A stretch of DNA of 64,000 bases, taken from Boletus sp. NGJ. Its lineage: Eukaryota > Basidiomycota > Agaricomycetes > Boletales > Boletaceae. A model generated the notes under the pieces. It searched no databases, was not told the DNA's origin, and saw only the letters and a program-made list of their open reading frames with translations. Shown piece after piece: positions 11,019 to 21,520 of the stretch; position 1 is the first letter of the stretch, and each line of letters opens with the position of its first letter. The translations under genes and the position numbers were made by a program. The DNA lies in the NCBI GenBank assembly GCA_019096195.1, contig JAGTXK010000113.1, positions 1 to 64,000 of the forward strand. Reading direction: 5' to 3'.

Positions 11019-12461
11019 TCATTCTCCCCCCATCGTCTCAGAATCTAAATCAAACAAGTAATTTGCAGCTCGCTCCTCGTTCTTGTCGCACACAAGATAT
11101 GCCTCGACCGCTGCATCGCGGGAGAATCCGAGCGCTTGAAGCTGCATTTCTGTCAGCAGCCGTCCTGTCTCCACGTATCTCAACTCACCCGCTCAATGGC
11201 TGCTTGCTCCTCTGGCGTAATATTCACAACTTGCACGCCTGGAAGTCCCTCGCCTTCAAACTCACCCTCTTCGCCACCTTCAGCCAAGAAATTTAGTAGC
11301 GCCTGTGGGTTCTCTGCAAGCAGTTGCCCAACTTGGGGATTCGCTGCGGCAAGCTGCTGGATCAGTGGCTGAAGAAGTTCTGGGTTCTGCGACACCAGTT
11401 CCCGCAGTTGCGCCATCTGAGCGTTGTCTCGCAGTGCTGACAGACCCGGTCCACCCAAGCCAGCACCAGCACCAGCACCAACCCCGGCGCCTCCCTGCTG
11501 CTGCTGCTGCTGTTGTGCGAGCTAAAATGAGAAAATGAGAAACAGGTCACGAACTAGGAAGCTACGAGCATACCTGAAACAGGTTTTGACGCTGACCTGG
11601 CACTGGCACTGGCGCAGCTGCTGGTGCTGGTGCTGGTGCGGCGACAGGAGGAGGGGCTGGTTGAGCTGGCGCGGTAGACGGTGCAGGTTCCTGCTCAGGA
11701 ATAAGATGCGAGGGAATACCCTGTTGCCAAACGATTGAAATTTAGGCCTGTTCCGCGCATACAGTCACTCACGTTGAGCAGGTATTCAACAGCACGGTCA
11801 GGATTGTTGTAACTCGCTCTCAGGGCGCGTACGACTTGTTCATGCTCAAAGCCTATATCCATCATGTTCTGTATCGTACTCTGGAGTGCATCCCCAGTGA
11901 GAAAGTCGCCCCTGGCGGGTTGCGTTGTCTGAGTGGCAGAAGCAGGTGCAGATGCAGGCGCAATGGGCGGGGAGGGTGCAGAGGGCGGAGCGACTTCGGG
12001 TGCAGCAGGTTGTGCGGGTGCGGGTACGGCGGCGGGTGCGGCGGATGTAGTAGATGAAGAGGTGGCAGGCGTGGCAAAGTTTGGCTTGGGCTAGGATTGA
12101 AAAGGAGGTGAGCTAGATTGCACCGAAAATAGGGCCATCGATACCTTTGCTACCATGAGGACCAGAAAGTCCTTTTCCTTGATCTCGCATGACGCCACGG
12201 TTTTGGAATCGAGGAGTATCCTACCTGATCACCAGATGGATAAGCGACCCAGAGATCGATGGGGATGAGCATACCAGCATAGATCAACTTTTGCGTCTCA
12301 ACTGGGTGGCCATGGGCTTGGAAGATCTTCTCCTTGAGTGTTCCAACGGTGTCTTCACCGTCGGCGTCGATCTAAGAGCGTGTTGAACAGCGACATCGGA
12401 CTTGACTGGTCGTACACACCTGGAAGATCTTTTGCTGCAATGTTTTAATCGTTATCTTCAT
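11019..12461 (-). CDS. RAD23: UV excision repair protein RAD23
   Basis: A shuttle receptor that carries ubiquitinated proteins to the proteasome and stabilises the XPC/Rad4 damage sensor. Seven exons give 379 residues; introns are 12372-12419, 12225-12274, 12091-12144, 11721-11772, 11522-11573 and 11142-11188. Domains in order: N-terminal ubiquitin-like ([14 protein letters not shown], then [10 protein letters not shown]), UBA1 ([17 protein letters not shown], then [13 protein letters not shown]), XPC-binding ([20 protein letters not shown]) and UBA2 ([18 protein letters not shown]). The linkers are Ala/Pro-rich and include a poly-Gln run. The start is fixed by the universal beginning of the Ubl domain. 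Confidence 0.97.
11495..11517. repeat. CTG/CAG run in RAD23
   Basis: A short trinucleotide tract encoding about seven Gln on the minus strand in the linker before the XPC-binding domain. It is flanked by GGTGCT-type repeats (about 11460-11480 and 11615-11640) that encode Ala/Gly and Ala/Pro runs. Confidence 0.7.
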
Positions 12462-12668
12462 TATGGACCAGGAGCAAACTTGAACGCGTAACACCGTTTC
12501 TGCGTGACATCATCCGTAATATGGTCACGCAGATGTCACGTCACACACATAGGGTGTTCAGGGTACTGATCGGCATGCGGTAGAGGGGCAGGAGCGGCGC
12601 GACGGATGAGAACGAGCTCGACGACGACGACAGTGACGACGACGACAACAACAGCGACGACTTGCGCG
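12462..12668. promoter_or_regulatory. Divergent promoter of RAD23 and LRR gene
   Basis: 207 bases between start codons. It contains ACGCGT (12484-12489), the MluI cell-cycle box bound by fungal MBF, and a TCACGTCAC element near 12537 that resembles a CRE half-site. The right end is a GAC/ACG trinucleotide run (about 12619-12660). If translation of the LRR gene starts at 12606 instead, this run encodes a Thr-rich leader. Confidence 0.45.
12619..12660 (+). repeat. Imperfect ACG/GAC trinucleotide repeat
   Basis: A short microsatellite-like stretch directly 5' of the preferred LRR start codon. It is interrupted by AGTG and ACAACAAC units. Confidence 0.75.
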
Positions 12669-14597
12669 ATGGAACCGGTCCACGGCGACGAGTACCTACG
12701 CAGAATCGCAGCGTTCATCAGACTAAACGAGAAGGGTCTTGCAGAGGCCGGCTTCCAACGTCGCCGCCGTCAGCGCACCACAACCGCTCAGCCCTCCGCC
12801 TTCAACCCTGTCGGCTGGTTCATCCCTACCGACGTCCACCAACCACCTTCACCCCGCCCTGTAACTTTTGCTATCGACACCCATCGTCTCTTTTACATCC
12901 TTATGCGCATCGAGTCTCTCGGCATCGACGTCGGCTCTCTCGACGTAACAGTTGACAACCCCGCAAAGCCAATGCATTATACACACATCGACATTGGCTC
13001 AGCTCCCGACAAATCCGAAACCCTTTCCCTTGCCTCTTTCCGTTCCTCACTCTCCGCCGTCTCCGGTCTCTCCCTGGGCGCCAGCTGGTGGGGCCGACCT
13101 GAGCAGCAGAGCATCGATGCTGAACTCAAATACATTTACAGTAGCTTCACCAAGATCCCCGCTCTCTTACTCAAGGCACCTGGACCCAAAGTCATTGTTG
13201 AACTTCAAGACGATCCTCCGAATCGGAGTGCCCTCCCGCTTGACGCGTTCAAGAACCTCCTGTCTCTCGAGATCGTCGACATTGATCCCCGCACATTGCT
13301 TGGCTGGGATAGGCTCGCGGAATCCCTTCGTAGCTTGACTATCAAGCGGAGTGGGCTGGAGGATGTCGCCGACATATTCATCGGAGCAGTACTTGATGAC
13401 CAGGCGCGCAGGGACGGGTCACTCGATGATCAGAGGTCGAGGCAGATCCCTCGCAGACAGCGCTCTTGGATGGCCTCTGTTCCCGAGGGCGACGAGGAAG
13501 TGTCCGCTATGCCAGAGCATCCCGTCCTGCCTCCCCCGACTTCGGCCCTCTCCCCTTACAAATGGGGGCTCCTTAAACACCTCTCCCTCGCAGACAATGC
13601 CCTCACGTTCCTGCCAACAGACACATTCCCATGCCTTGTCACTATAACGCACCTTGATCTTTCTTCGAATCTGCTTGTCTCTGTGCCGCATGGCCTCTCC
13701 GTCCTTCATAATCTTGTTTCCCTCAATCTCTCTGACAATATGATCGATTCTGTTCTTGGAATCTACACCCACCTTGGACAGGTCCTCTACTTGAACCTCT
13801 CCGGTAACCGTCTCGAGTCCATCTGTGGTCTCGAACGGCTCATGGCACTTGAGCGGGTAGACCTCCGCTTTAATCACATTGACGAGAGTGCCGAAGTTGG
13901 ACGTCTTGCGACACTTGCGAATATCGGCGAGGTGTGGATAGAGGGAAACCCGCTGACGGAGATAGAGGACAACTACCGTATTGCGTGCTTCGACTTCTTT
14001 CACAAGGAGGGGAGAACCATCTCTTTGGATGGGATTGCGCCGACGTTTTACGAGAGAAGGGGGCTTACGCCCGTTGCACTGGAGCAGACGAGTTCCGCGA
14101 GAGACGTGCCAATACCAGCCTCCCCTCCTATCGTTCCGATCGGGCCTGGGAAGTCGAAGGGAAACCCTGGCATGGCAACGAGCGCGGCGACGGCACCCAA
14201 GACGGCACTGTCGTTGTCAGCGGGAACACGAACGACGTCGCTTGCTGTTTCAGGCAAGGCAAAGAAACGCAAGGCGAAACGCGTGGTCGATCTGAACGGA
14301 GGAGAGCATGTGTTTCCGCCAGGCTCTCGACAGACCGCGTTGCCGCCTGTTGCTGCGTTGGAGACGCCATGCTCGGCGTCTACATCACCGCAGAGATGGA
14401 GCGCGCTCTCGGCAGACCAGCAAAGGCGATCGTATTCGGTATTTGAGCCACCTGATAGTTCTGTGGGGAGGCGTGGGGACAGTGATCTAAGAGAGGGGGA
14501 GCTGTACCGGGCGCGGATAGAGGCATTGCGGACGGACATGGGGGATGGATGGTTGAAGGTGTTTAGCCAGAGCCAGGTGGAGGACAATAGCCGATAG
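12669..14597 (+). CDS. Leucine-rich repeat protein resembling STK11IP (LIP1)
   Basis: An intronless gene of about 642 residues. The N-terminal third contains a segment LPLDAFKNLLSLEIVDIDP followed by SLRSLTIKRSGLEDV. After it come about six leucine-rich repeats (LLKHLSLADNAL, ITHLDLSSNLL, LVSLNLSDNMI, VLYLNLSGNRL, LERVDLRFNHI, IGEVWIEGNPL) and a capping segment. The order, including the pre-LRR helix, and a C-terminal YRARIEALRTDMGDGWL stretch parallel animal STK11IP, the LKB1-interacting protein. The PH domain of STK11IP is absent. A signalling-scaffold or endomembrane role is inference. The start at 12669 is preferred because the upstream extension to 12606 is repeat-encoded poly-Thr. Confidence 0.7.
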   Translation: MEPVHGDEYLRRIAAFIRLNEKGLAEAGFQRRRRQRTTTAQPSAFNPVGWFIPTDVHQPPSPRPVTFAIDTHRLFYILMRIESLGIDVGSLDVTVDNPAKPMHYTHIDIGSAPDKSETLSLASFRSSLSAVSGLSLGASWWGRPEQQSIDAELKYIYSSFTKIPALLLKAPGPKVIVELQDDPPNRSALPLDAFKNLLSLEIVDIDPRTLLGWDRLAESLRSLTIKRSGLEDVADIFIGAVLDDQARRDGSLDDQRSRQIPRRQRSWMASVPEGDEEVSAMPEHPVLPPPTSALSPYKWGLLKHLSLADNALTFLPTDTFPCLVTITHLDLSSNLLVSVPHGLSVLHNLVSLNLSDNMIDSVLGIYTHLGQVLYLNLSGNRLESICGLERLMALERVDLRFNHIDESAEVGRLATLANIGEVWIEGNPLTEIEDNYRIACFDFFHKEGRTISLDGIAPTFYERRGLTPVALEQTSSARDVPIPASPPIVPIGPGKSKGNPGMATSAATAPKTALSLSAGTRTTSLAVSGKAKKRKAKRVVDLNGGEHVFPPGSRQTALPPVAALETPCSASTSPQRWSALSADQQRRSYSVFEPPDSSVGRRGDSDLREGELYRARIEALRTDMGDGWLKVFSQSQVEDNSR

Positions 14598-14764
14598 TAC
14601 TACACTAGTGTAACTGGTGACCGGGGTCCGAGGAGGGGTGTATGTGTTCCCTCGAGTCGGTTGAATTCTCACACCAATCCCCGTTTCCAGCCAAGTTGCT
14701 TGTGGCATTATCCTCGCCTTCGTCGCTCGTTACTCTACAACAAAATATCTTCTCTCTTTCTACC

Positions 14765-15569
<805 letters not shown>

Positions 15570-16150
15570 ACATGCACGTCCAATGTCTTCCTTGGTGTTG
15601 CTTGCCACCTCATCTTTTCGCAGAAGCCTTGATTCTGTCTCGTCGATACCCATTTTATGCTACTTCCCTTACGGCCTGCGACGACCCGTTCTTGCACGCA
15701 CGACAAACTATCTGATTCTCGTCATGTCCTTCCACACACAGATTTCATCATTTGTCTTGCGCGATTCGCCTCATGCAGCGAGGACGTTCTTCCCTATTTG
15801 ATTGTTTCCTCAAAATTCTCGTACACCACTCTCCGCCGTAGTTTTCTTTCTTCTCCGATGTTAGCTATCCTTCTAGTCGTTTAATAGGAAGAACTTCCTT
15901 GTGAATTTGTGACGCATGTCGTCGAGTACCATCATGGACATGATTAATAATCATTCAAGAGTCGTCTATCCGACAAGTCATCAACTGCTCGAGGACACTT
16001 GGGAATGTTTTGATGGGAACGTTGTCGTATAAGTACTAGTCAGTTTTACTGTAAATGAAATCAATTGGGCCTCGGACTTTGCAGTAGTGAATGTCAATGC
16101 CCACTTAAAGTGAACGGTTCGTAATTCTGTGTCCCTCATTTCTTTCTTGC
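15570..16150. other. Intergenic between ARF6 and cysteine synthase genes
   Basis: About 580 bases with ARF6 3' flank and the cysteine synthase promoter. Open frames are short, mutually overlapping and without motifs. No other structure is recognised. Confidence 0.5.
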
Positions 16151-17543
16151 ATGATGCTCTCGCTCCTTCGCGCAAGTACACTTGCTCATTCGCATCAGCT
16201 TCACACTGGCAGGAGGGGATTCGGGTCCGCTGTCCAGGGCTTCACCGACGCTGTGGGAAACACACCTCTCGTGAGACAGACAGTCGGCGCACCCTCGGAG
16301 CTTTCTGACAAGTATTCGTATGCATAGATTTATCTTAAATCGCTGTCTGAACAGACCGGATGCAGCATATTCGGCAAGGCCGAGTTCCAGAATCCTGGGG
16401 GCAGCATCAAGGACCGTGCCGCCGTCGGTATCATTCGGGATGCAGAAGAAAAGGGCCGGTGAGTGCATGCCGACGTTTCTTTGCAGGGATTGGGGGGGTG
16501 ATAGGTGTCTGATGCTCAGCATACGCGCCGGTGGAACGGTCGTAGAAGGGACTGCTGGGAACACCGGCATCGGTTTGGCTCATGTCTGTCGATCCAGGGG
16601 CTACAAGTGCGTGATATTCATGCCCAACACTCAGGTGGGCTGTCCCTCGTGTCCATCGCTAGGTGTGCACATTGATGCATCCACATCATTTACAGAGCCA
16701 AGAGAAGATTGACCTCCTGCGCATGCTCGGCGCAGAGGTACACTCCGTTCCCGCAGTCCCTTTCGAGAATCCCCAGAACTACAACCACCAAGCTCGAGCA
16801 TATGCTGCCAAACTGGACAACGCGATATGGACCGACCAGTTTGACAATACCGCAAACGCCTACGCACACTATCTCACGACCGGTCCAGAGATCTGGGCAC
16901 AAACGCAAGGTGCACCCGATGCGTTCGTGTGTGCGACCGGTACCGGTGGGACGCTGGCCGGCGTGGGCAAGTATTTGAAGGAGAAGAGCGGTGGGAAGAC
17001 CCAAGTGTGGCTTGCGGACCCTCCTGGGAGTGTTTTGCATGCCTATGTCTCAAGCGGTGGGAAACTCGTCGAGCGCAAGGGCAGCTCGATCACCGAAGGT
17101 CTTCCTATTCTCATCATCAATGGATGTCGGGCTTGTATGCTGAAGTCTGTGTTTCCGCAGGCATTGGCCAGGGCCGTGTCACGGACAATTTGGCCACATT
17201 TATCAATGATTTAGACGGGTCGCTCATGATTGCGGATGAAAAGTCGATAGTGACGTTATACCAGCTCTTGGACACCGAAGGTTTATACCTTGGCGCAAGC
17301 ACGGCTCTGAATGCTGTTGCCGCCGTGGAGCTTGCGCAAAAACTCGGCAAGGGTGCGTTCGATCATCCTTCATCAGAGACATGGCTGACACAGGGATGAT
17401 CGTCAGGATCGACCGTCGTCACCGTCTTGTGCGACGGTGCATACCGTTACCAGAGTCGGCTCTTCTCCAAGCAATGGTTGCGGTCCAAGGAATTGTACGA
17501 CGTTATACCAGAACACCTGAAGAAATACGCTATCTTGGACTAG
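16151..17543 (+). CDS. Cysteine synthase (O-acetylserine sulfhydrylase), mitochondrial type
   Basis: A PLP enzyme making cysteine from O-acetylserine and sulfide, like Aspergillus CysB. Six exons give 365 residues; introns are 16271-16327, 16459-16519, 16635-16695, 17099-17160 and 17353-17406. The N-terminus ([18 protein letters not shown]) looks like a mitochondrial presequence and runs into [18 protein letters not shown]. The PLP lysine lies in [11 protein letters not shown]. Substrate and phosphate loops [12 protein letters not shown] and TGTGGT are present, and [15 protein letters not shown] and [16 protein letters not shown] mark the C-terminal domain. Two adjacent ATGs (16151, 16154) could both initiate. 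It converges with the transporter, with 72 bases between stops. Confidence 0.95.
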
Positions 17544-17615
17544 CATATGGCATCGTTGCAAAGACGGTGACGACAAGGAACTCTTCGAATTGATATAGAT
17601 ATCCTCTTTGTCTCG

Positions 17616-19428
17616 TTAGGGACTGTCCCTTTTAACGTCTGCTCCTGTGAGGGGATCTCTTTGGGTGGTTGAGAAGTGTACGGCAACCTCATCGCCAAAC
17701 AATCCGTTGATCTCCTCCAGAGATAGCCCTTTGGTCTGAAGCTGTGTCAGTCCAATCTTTGGCAGGTTCTTATCCACAATCTCACCTCTGGAAACCACCG
17801 CCATATCACCGCGATATCTATGACTGTCAGCCCGATGAACATCACATAATACCACCACCTGATCTTTGCCAATGCTGTAGGCCCTGCCTCGAGGAAGATA
17901 ACTGTACTCAAGAAGGTACCGATCATTGAGAATGCCATGCCCTGTGAACGAATCTGTGTGGGGAAGAGCTCGGAACAATAGACATAGGACGTGGCATCTA
18001 TGCCACCTGCATAAAAAAAGATGAACAGGAAGATGAAGCAGACACCCCAGGCGTTCGTAAGGCGGGCGTAAGGTGATGCATATTGAGATTCCATGGCGCA
18101 CTCTAGGGAAAGTGTGATCATGCAACCCGTCAGGCCAATGACTAAGTCGCAAGACAGAAACAATCAATGAATGGTAGGGAGGCAGCACGAGAAGTTTCTT
18201 ACTGAGCAGGCGGACACGACCCACGTGGTCCATGACGAAGGATGCGAGGAAGTTGGCACCTGTTGCCACCGTTACGTAGAGAGCCCCAAGTATAAGCACC
18301 ATCCCCCCAGTGATTCCGAGACCCTGATACAGGTTAACCATGTAGTCTGCCACAGTCAGATTGGGTTTAGCATCAGCCGATTTTAAAAAACCGTAATGGG
18401 GAATCAGAAGAATAATTGTATACTGACTGTAGACAACCATAGCTCCAGTGGCCTGGGCAGAATACTGGGTAAAGAATCCCATCCACATACGCTTGCGATA
18501 CGATGGTCGTTTGAACAATTGACGTGCACCACCTCCGGCGACCCATGCTTGAGAATCCATTTCAACTTGCTTGACCATTTGGTGAAATTCTCTTTGAGCA
18601 AAGTTGTATCGTTCGGATTCAGGACCTGCGAGGTCGTGGACATCGATGTGGAGTTTCGAAATTATTTCCCAGCTTTCGGCGTGCCGGCCTTGCATCAGCA
18701 CTAGAAAGGACCGGTCAACCCGGTATCTCTGGAATACCATCTGTACAATTGATGCGCACACCATCGCGGTGATTCCGGAACCCACGGACTACAACAGAGG
18801 AGAGCCAGTGGGCAGACGCATTGAAGAGCGAGAGGGAAACGCCACTGAAAACTCATGTTCGAAGAATAGTAAGTCCCTACGCCTACCCATCCCGCTATAG
18901 CGTATCCGAGCACGATCCACGCGCCTGGTAGATATATACAAGCTGCTGAACTGCTGAAGGACAATGGCATAGATAACATAGCGCACCGTGTTGACCAACA
19001 AGTAACCCCCTGGCAGACGGTGGAGAGATCTCGGCTTGGAAAATGGGAATGAGTACCACCATCATGCCAATCCCCCACCCAGTGATAAACCTTGCTACAA
19101 GCAACATCGCAAGGTTCACCGATCCTGTTTGAAGGGCTCCTCCGATAATACATACGAGGTTCGCCGTGTTCATCGTCACCTTCCTACCGTACCGGTCACA
19201 CATGTAACCGACGAGGAGAGCCCCAAATGTTCCACCCGCTGAGAAGAGCCCATTGATGGCGCCTTCGATGCGGCTCGTATAGGATGGGTTGGTGGTGAGG
19301 GAGAAGTAGGAGAGGAAACCTGGTTGACCGAGTGTGTTGGATATGACACTAAATGCGTAGCCGTATGTTAAGCTTCCCAACGTCAGTATAAAAATGACGC
19401 GCAGGTTGAATGCCGAGTAGTGCACCAT
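17616..19428 (-). CDS. MFS sugar transporter family protein
   Basis: A 12-helix plasma-membrane permease of the sugar porter family. Five exons give 526 residues; introns are 18925-18986, 18701-18759, 18142-18202 and 17736-17785. Family signatures in order are VGYMCDRYGRK after helix 2, RFITGWGIGM, AEISPPSARG, PESPRWLLMQGRH, DHVGRVRLL in the second half, and FPETKGLSLEEI at the end. The substrate cannot be read from the sequence; hexoses, quinate or lactose-like sugars are all possible. It is divergent from the MDR reductase across a 443-base gap, so the two may be co-regulated. Confidence 0.9.
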
Positions 19429-19871
19429 TGGTAGCGACGGTGAAAGGGACAGAAGGACTCTGAGATGATCAGGTCTGCAGGGGAAAGTCTCATGAACTCA
19501 ACTCGGTCCGCAGAGGCTTCCCATGGATCAACGATAAATACTGCCATTACGTAGCGGTGAGGAAGAGCAGTTGGGGCTGTGAAGGTCAGCTGGATAGAGG
19601 TGTGATTTATTCTCGAATGAGGTGGTAGACGTTTACCCGTGTTCCCGGTCCTCCGTCCGTTTTCCTCATGGGAGATTTGCAATCCTGCAAGCATTTCGAG
19701 GTCTTGGTTCCGTACGCTACTGACGTACGGATCGACGGATGTCTAAAGTACTGGCGCCTGTGTCGGGCTGAGGAGTTGTGTTTATCAGCCAACCTCGGCT
19801 AAGAACAAAGATAAAAATTCCCAAGTGTGGCCATATAAATACTCTCACCGACTTAAGCTCGTACTAAGACG
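19429..19871. promoter_or_regulatory. Divergent intergenic region, transporter / MDR reductase
   Basis: 443 bases between the two start codons with no credible coding frame. A GTATAAATA-like element, tataaatact (about 19833-19842), lies about 35 bases 5' of the reductase ATG and is a plausible TAT element. No regulator-binding motif is assigned. Confidence 0.45.
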
Positions 19872-21468
19872 ATGGCACCCATTACGAATGCTCGCCAGAT
19901 ATTCAACGAGATCCCAACGGGTTGGTCGTCAAGTTCGGGGCAATTCGGTATATTCCTGACGTCACTCAAACAGGTTACCCTATTCCTGGTCGCACAGTGG
20001 TGTACGATACAGGACAGACAATCGACCTCGAGAATGTACCCTTGCGCGGGGGGATTCTCTTGAAAACCTTGATCTTGTCGATAGATCCCTATATGAGAGG
20101 TCGTATGAGAGACCCGACTATCACTGACTCATATATCGTGAGTTATCGTTAGAAATCGCACAAAGTATGCAGAGTCGGTTCTCTGATCACTTGTGGACCT
20201 GTGATCAGCCTGCATTTCAGCTTGGACAGCCGTGCGTGTCATCCCTGTTGCCGCATTACATTCCAAGTATAAATATCACGTATTGCCAGGCTCAGCAATT
20301 ACGGTGTTGGCGTCGTCGTTCGTTCCGAGAATCCCGCTTTCAATGCTGGCGATCATGTATACGGGTTTTTCCGTGAGTAGTTATCATAATATGATGTTTC
20401 ATGTCAGTGGATCTCAGTTCGACAAAGCGTTTGAGGAGTACTCGGTACACACCGAAGTCGAGGGTTTCAGCAAGATAGAAAACAAGCACAACATCCCTTG
20501 GAGTGTATTTGTTGGAGCAGCTGGTATGCCAGGTATGACCATGCAGCCTGTCAGGAGAACATCATGCAAATCATTTGGTTTGTCCCAAAAGGTCAAACAG
20601 CGTACTGTGCTTGGAAGGAGTACGCCCAGGCAAAGAAAGTAAGCAATGATGGTGATCACTTGTGCTCGTAACCTATCGCGGTCGGAAGGGGGAAGTAGCA
20701 TTCGTAACCACTGGAGCCGGCGCGGTCGGATCGTGCGTCCTTCTGTTCTTCATCGGCAGGTGTTCATCCATGAAATCCATGAACTTCTAGTCTCGTCATC
20801 CAGCTCGCGAAGCGCGACGGCCTCAAAGTGATTGCCTCGGCAGGCTCAGATGAGAAAGTCGCATTTATGAAGGAAATTGGCGCTGATGTAGCCTTCAACT
20901 ACAAGACTACAAAGACATCCGAGGTGCTCAAGAAAGAAGGTCCGATCGACGTGTATGTTGTCTGCCCATTCAACAGTGGTGATGATGGTTGACTTCTTGA
21001 ATAGATATTGGGACAATGTCGGAGGTGAAACTCTCGAAGCAGCGCTGGATGCAGCAGCCAGGAACGCGCGCTTCATTGTGAGTCTGACTAACAATTTTTT
21101 TTTTCAGCATGACTGGATACTTTTCAGGAATGCGGAATGATCTCCGGGTATAACACGAAACCTTACCCGGTGATGGTGAGTACCAGTTTTAACTGCCGTG
21201 GGTCACAATTCGGATCCTGCTGTTTTATACCCATCAGAACTTGGTCGGAATTGTGATGAAAGAGCTCAAATTCTACGGTTTCCTCGTCGCCTCCATTCTT
21301 CCAAAGTACAAAGACGCTTTCTATGCTGAAGTACCTGCACTGATCGCGTCCGGCGAGTTCAAGCTTAAAGAGGATCTTGCCAAGGGTCTTGAGAGTGTAG
21401 GGGAGGCGATTTTAGCAGTACAGAAGGGTGCGAACACGGGCAAGACTGTCATCATCGTAGCAGATTAG
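19872..21468 (+). CDS. Zinc-independent MDR oxidoreductase (alkenal/prostaglandin reductase-like)
   Basis: A predicted NADPH-dependent reductase of the leukotriene B4 dehydrogenase/PTGR branch of the MDR superfamily, which reduces double bonds of reactive enals and enones. Eleven exons give 342 residues, with introns from 19921-19973 (an unusual GTTGGT donor) to 21176-21237, and one 23-base exon (20209-20231). Motifs: LSIDPYMRGRM near the N-terminus, the family block VGAAGMPGQTAY, a nucleotide fold TTGAGAVGSLVIQLAK, and DVYWDNVGGE. No catalytic-zinc Cys/His pattern is seen. The physiological substrate is unknown. Confidence 0.9.
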
Positions 21469-21520
21469 CGTTCAGCACTGAGTAGATTTTGAAAGAGCAT
21501 TGACCCACACATAGATTGCG

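Noticed and set aside
11460-11640. Tandem repeats in RAD23 as an unstable locus of interest
   Set aside because: They are short, imperfect and encode ordinary Ala/Pro/Gln linkers between known domains.
16151-17543. Horizontal transfer of cysteine synthase
   Set aside because: It has five fungal-type introns and matches fungal mitochondrial CysB-type sequence, and its base composition looks like that of its neighbours.
17616-21468. Transporter plus MDR reductase as part of a secondary-metabolite cluster
   Set aside because: No polyketide synthase, NRPS, terpene synthase, P450 or pathway regulator is nearby; all other neighbours are housekeeping genes.
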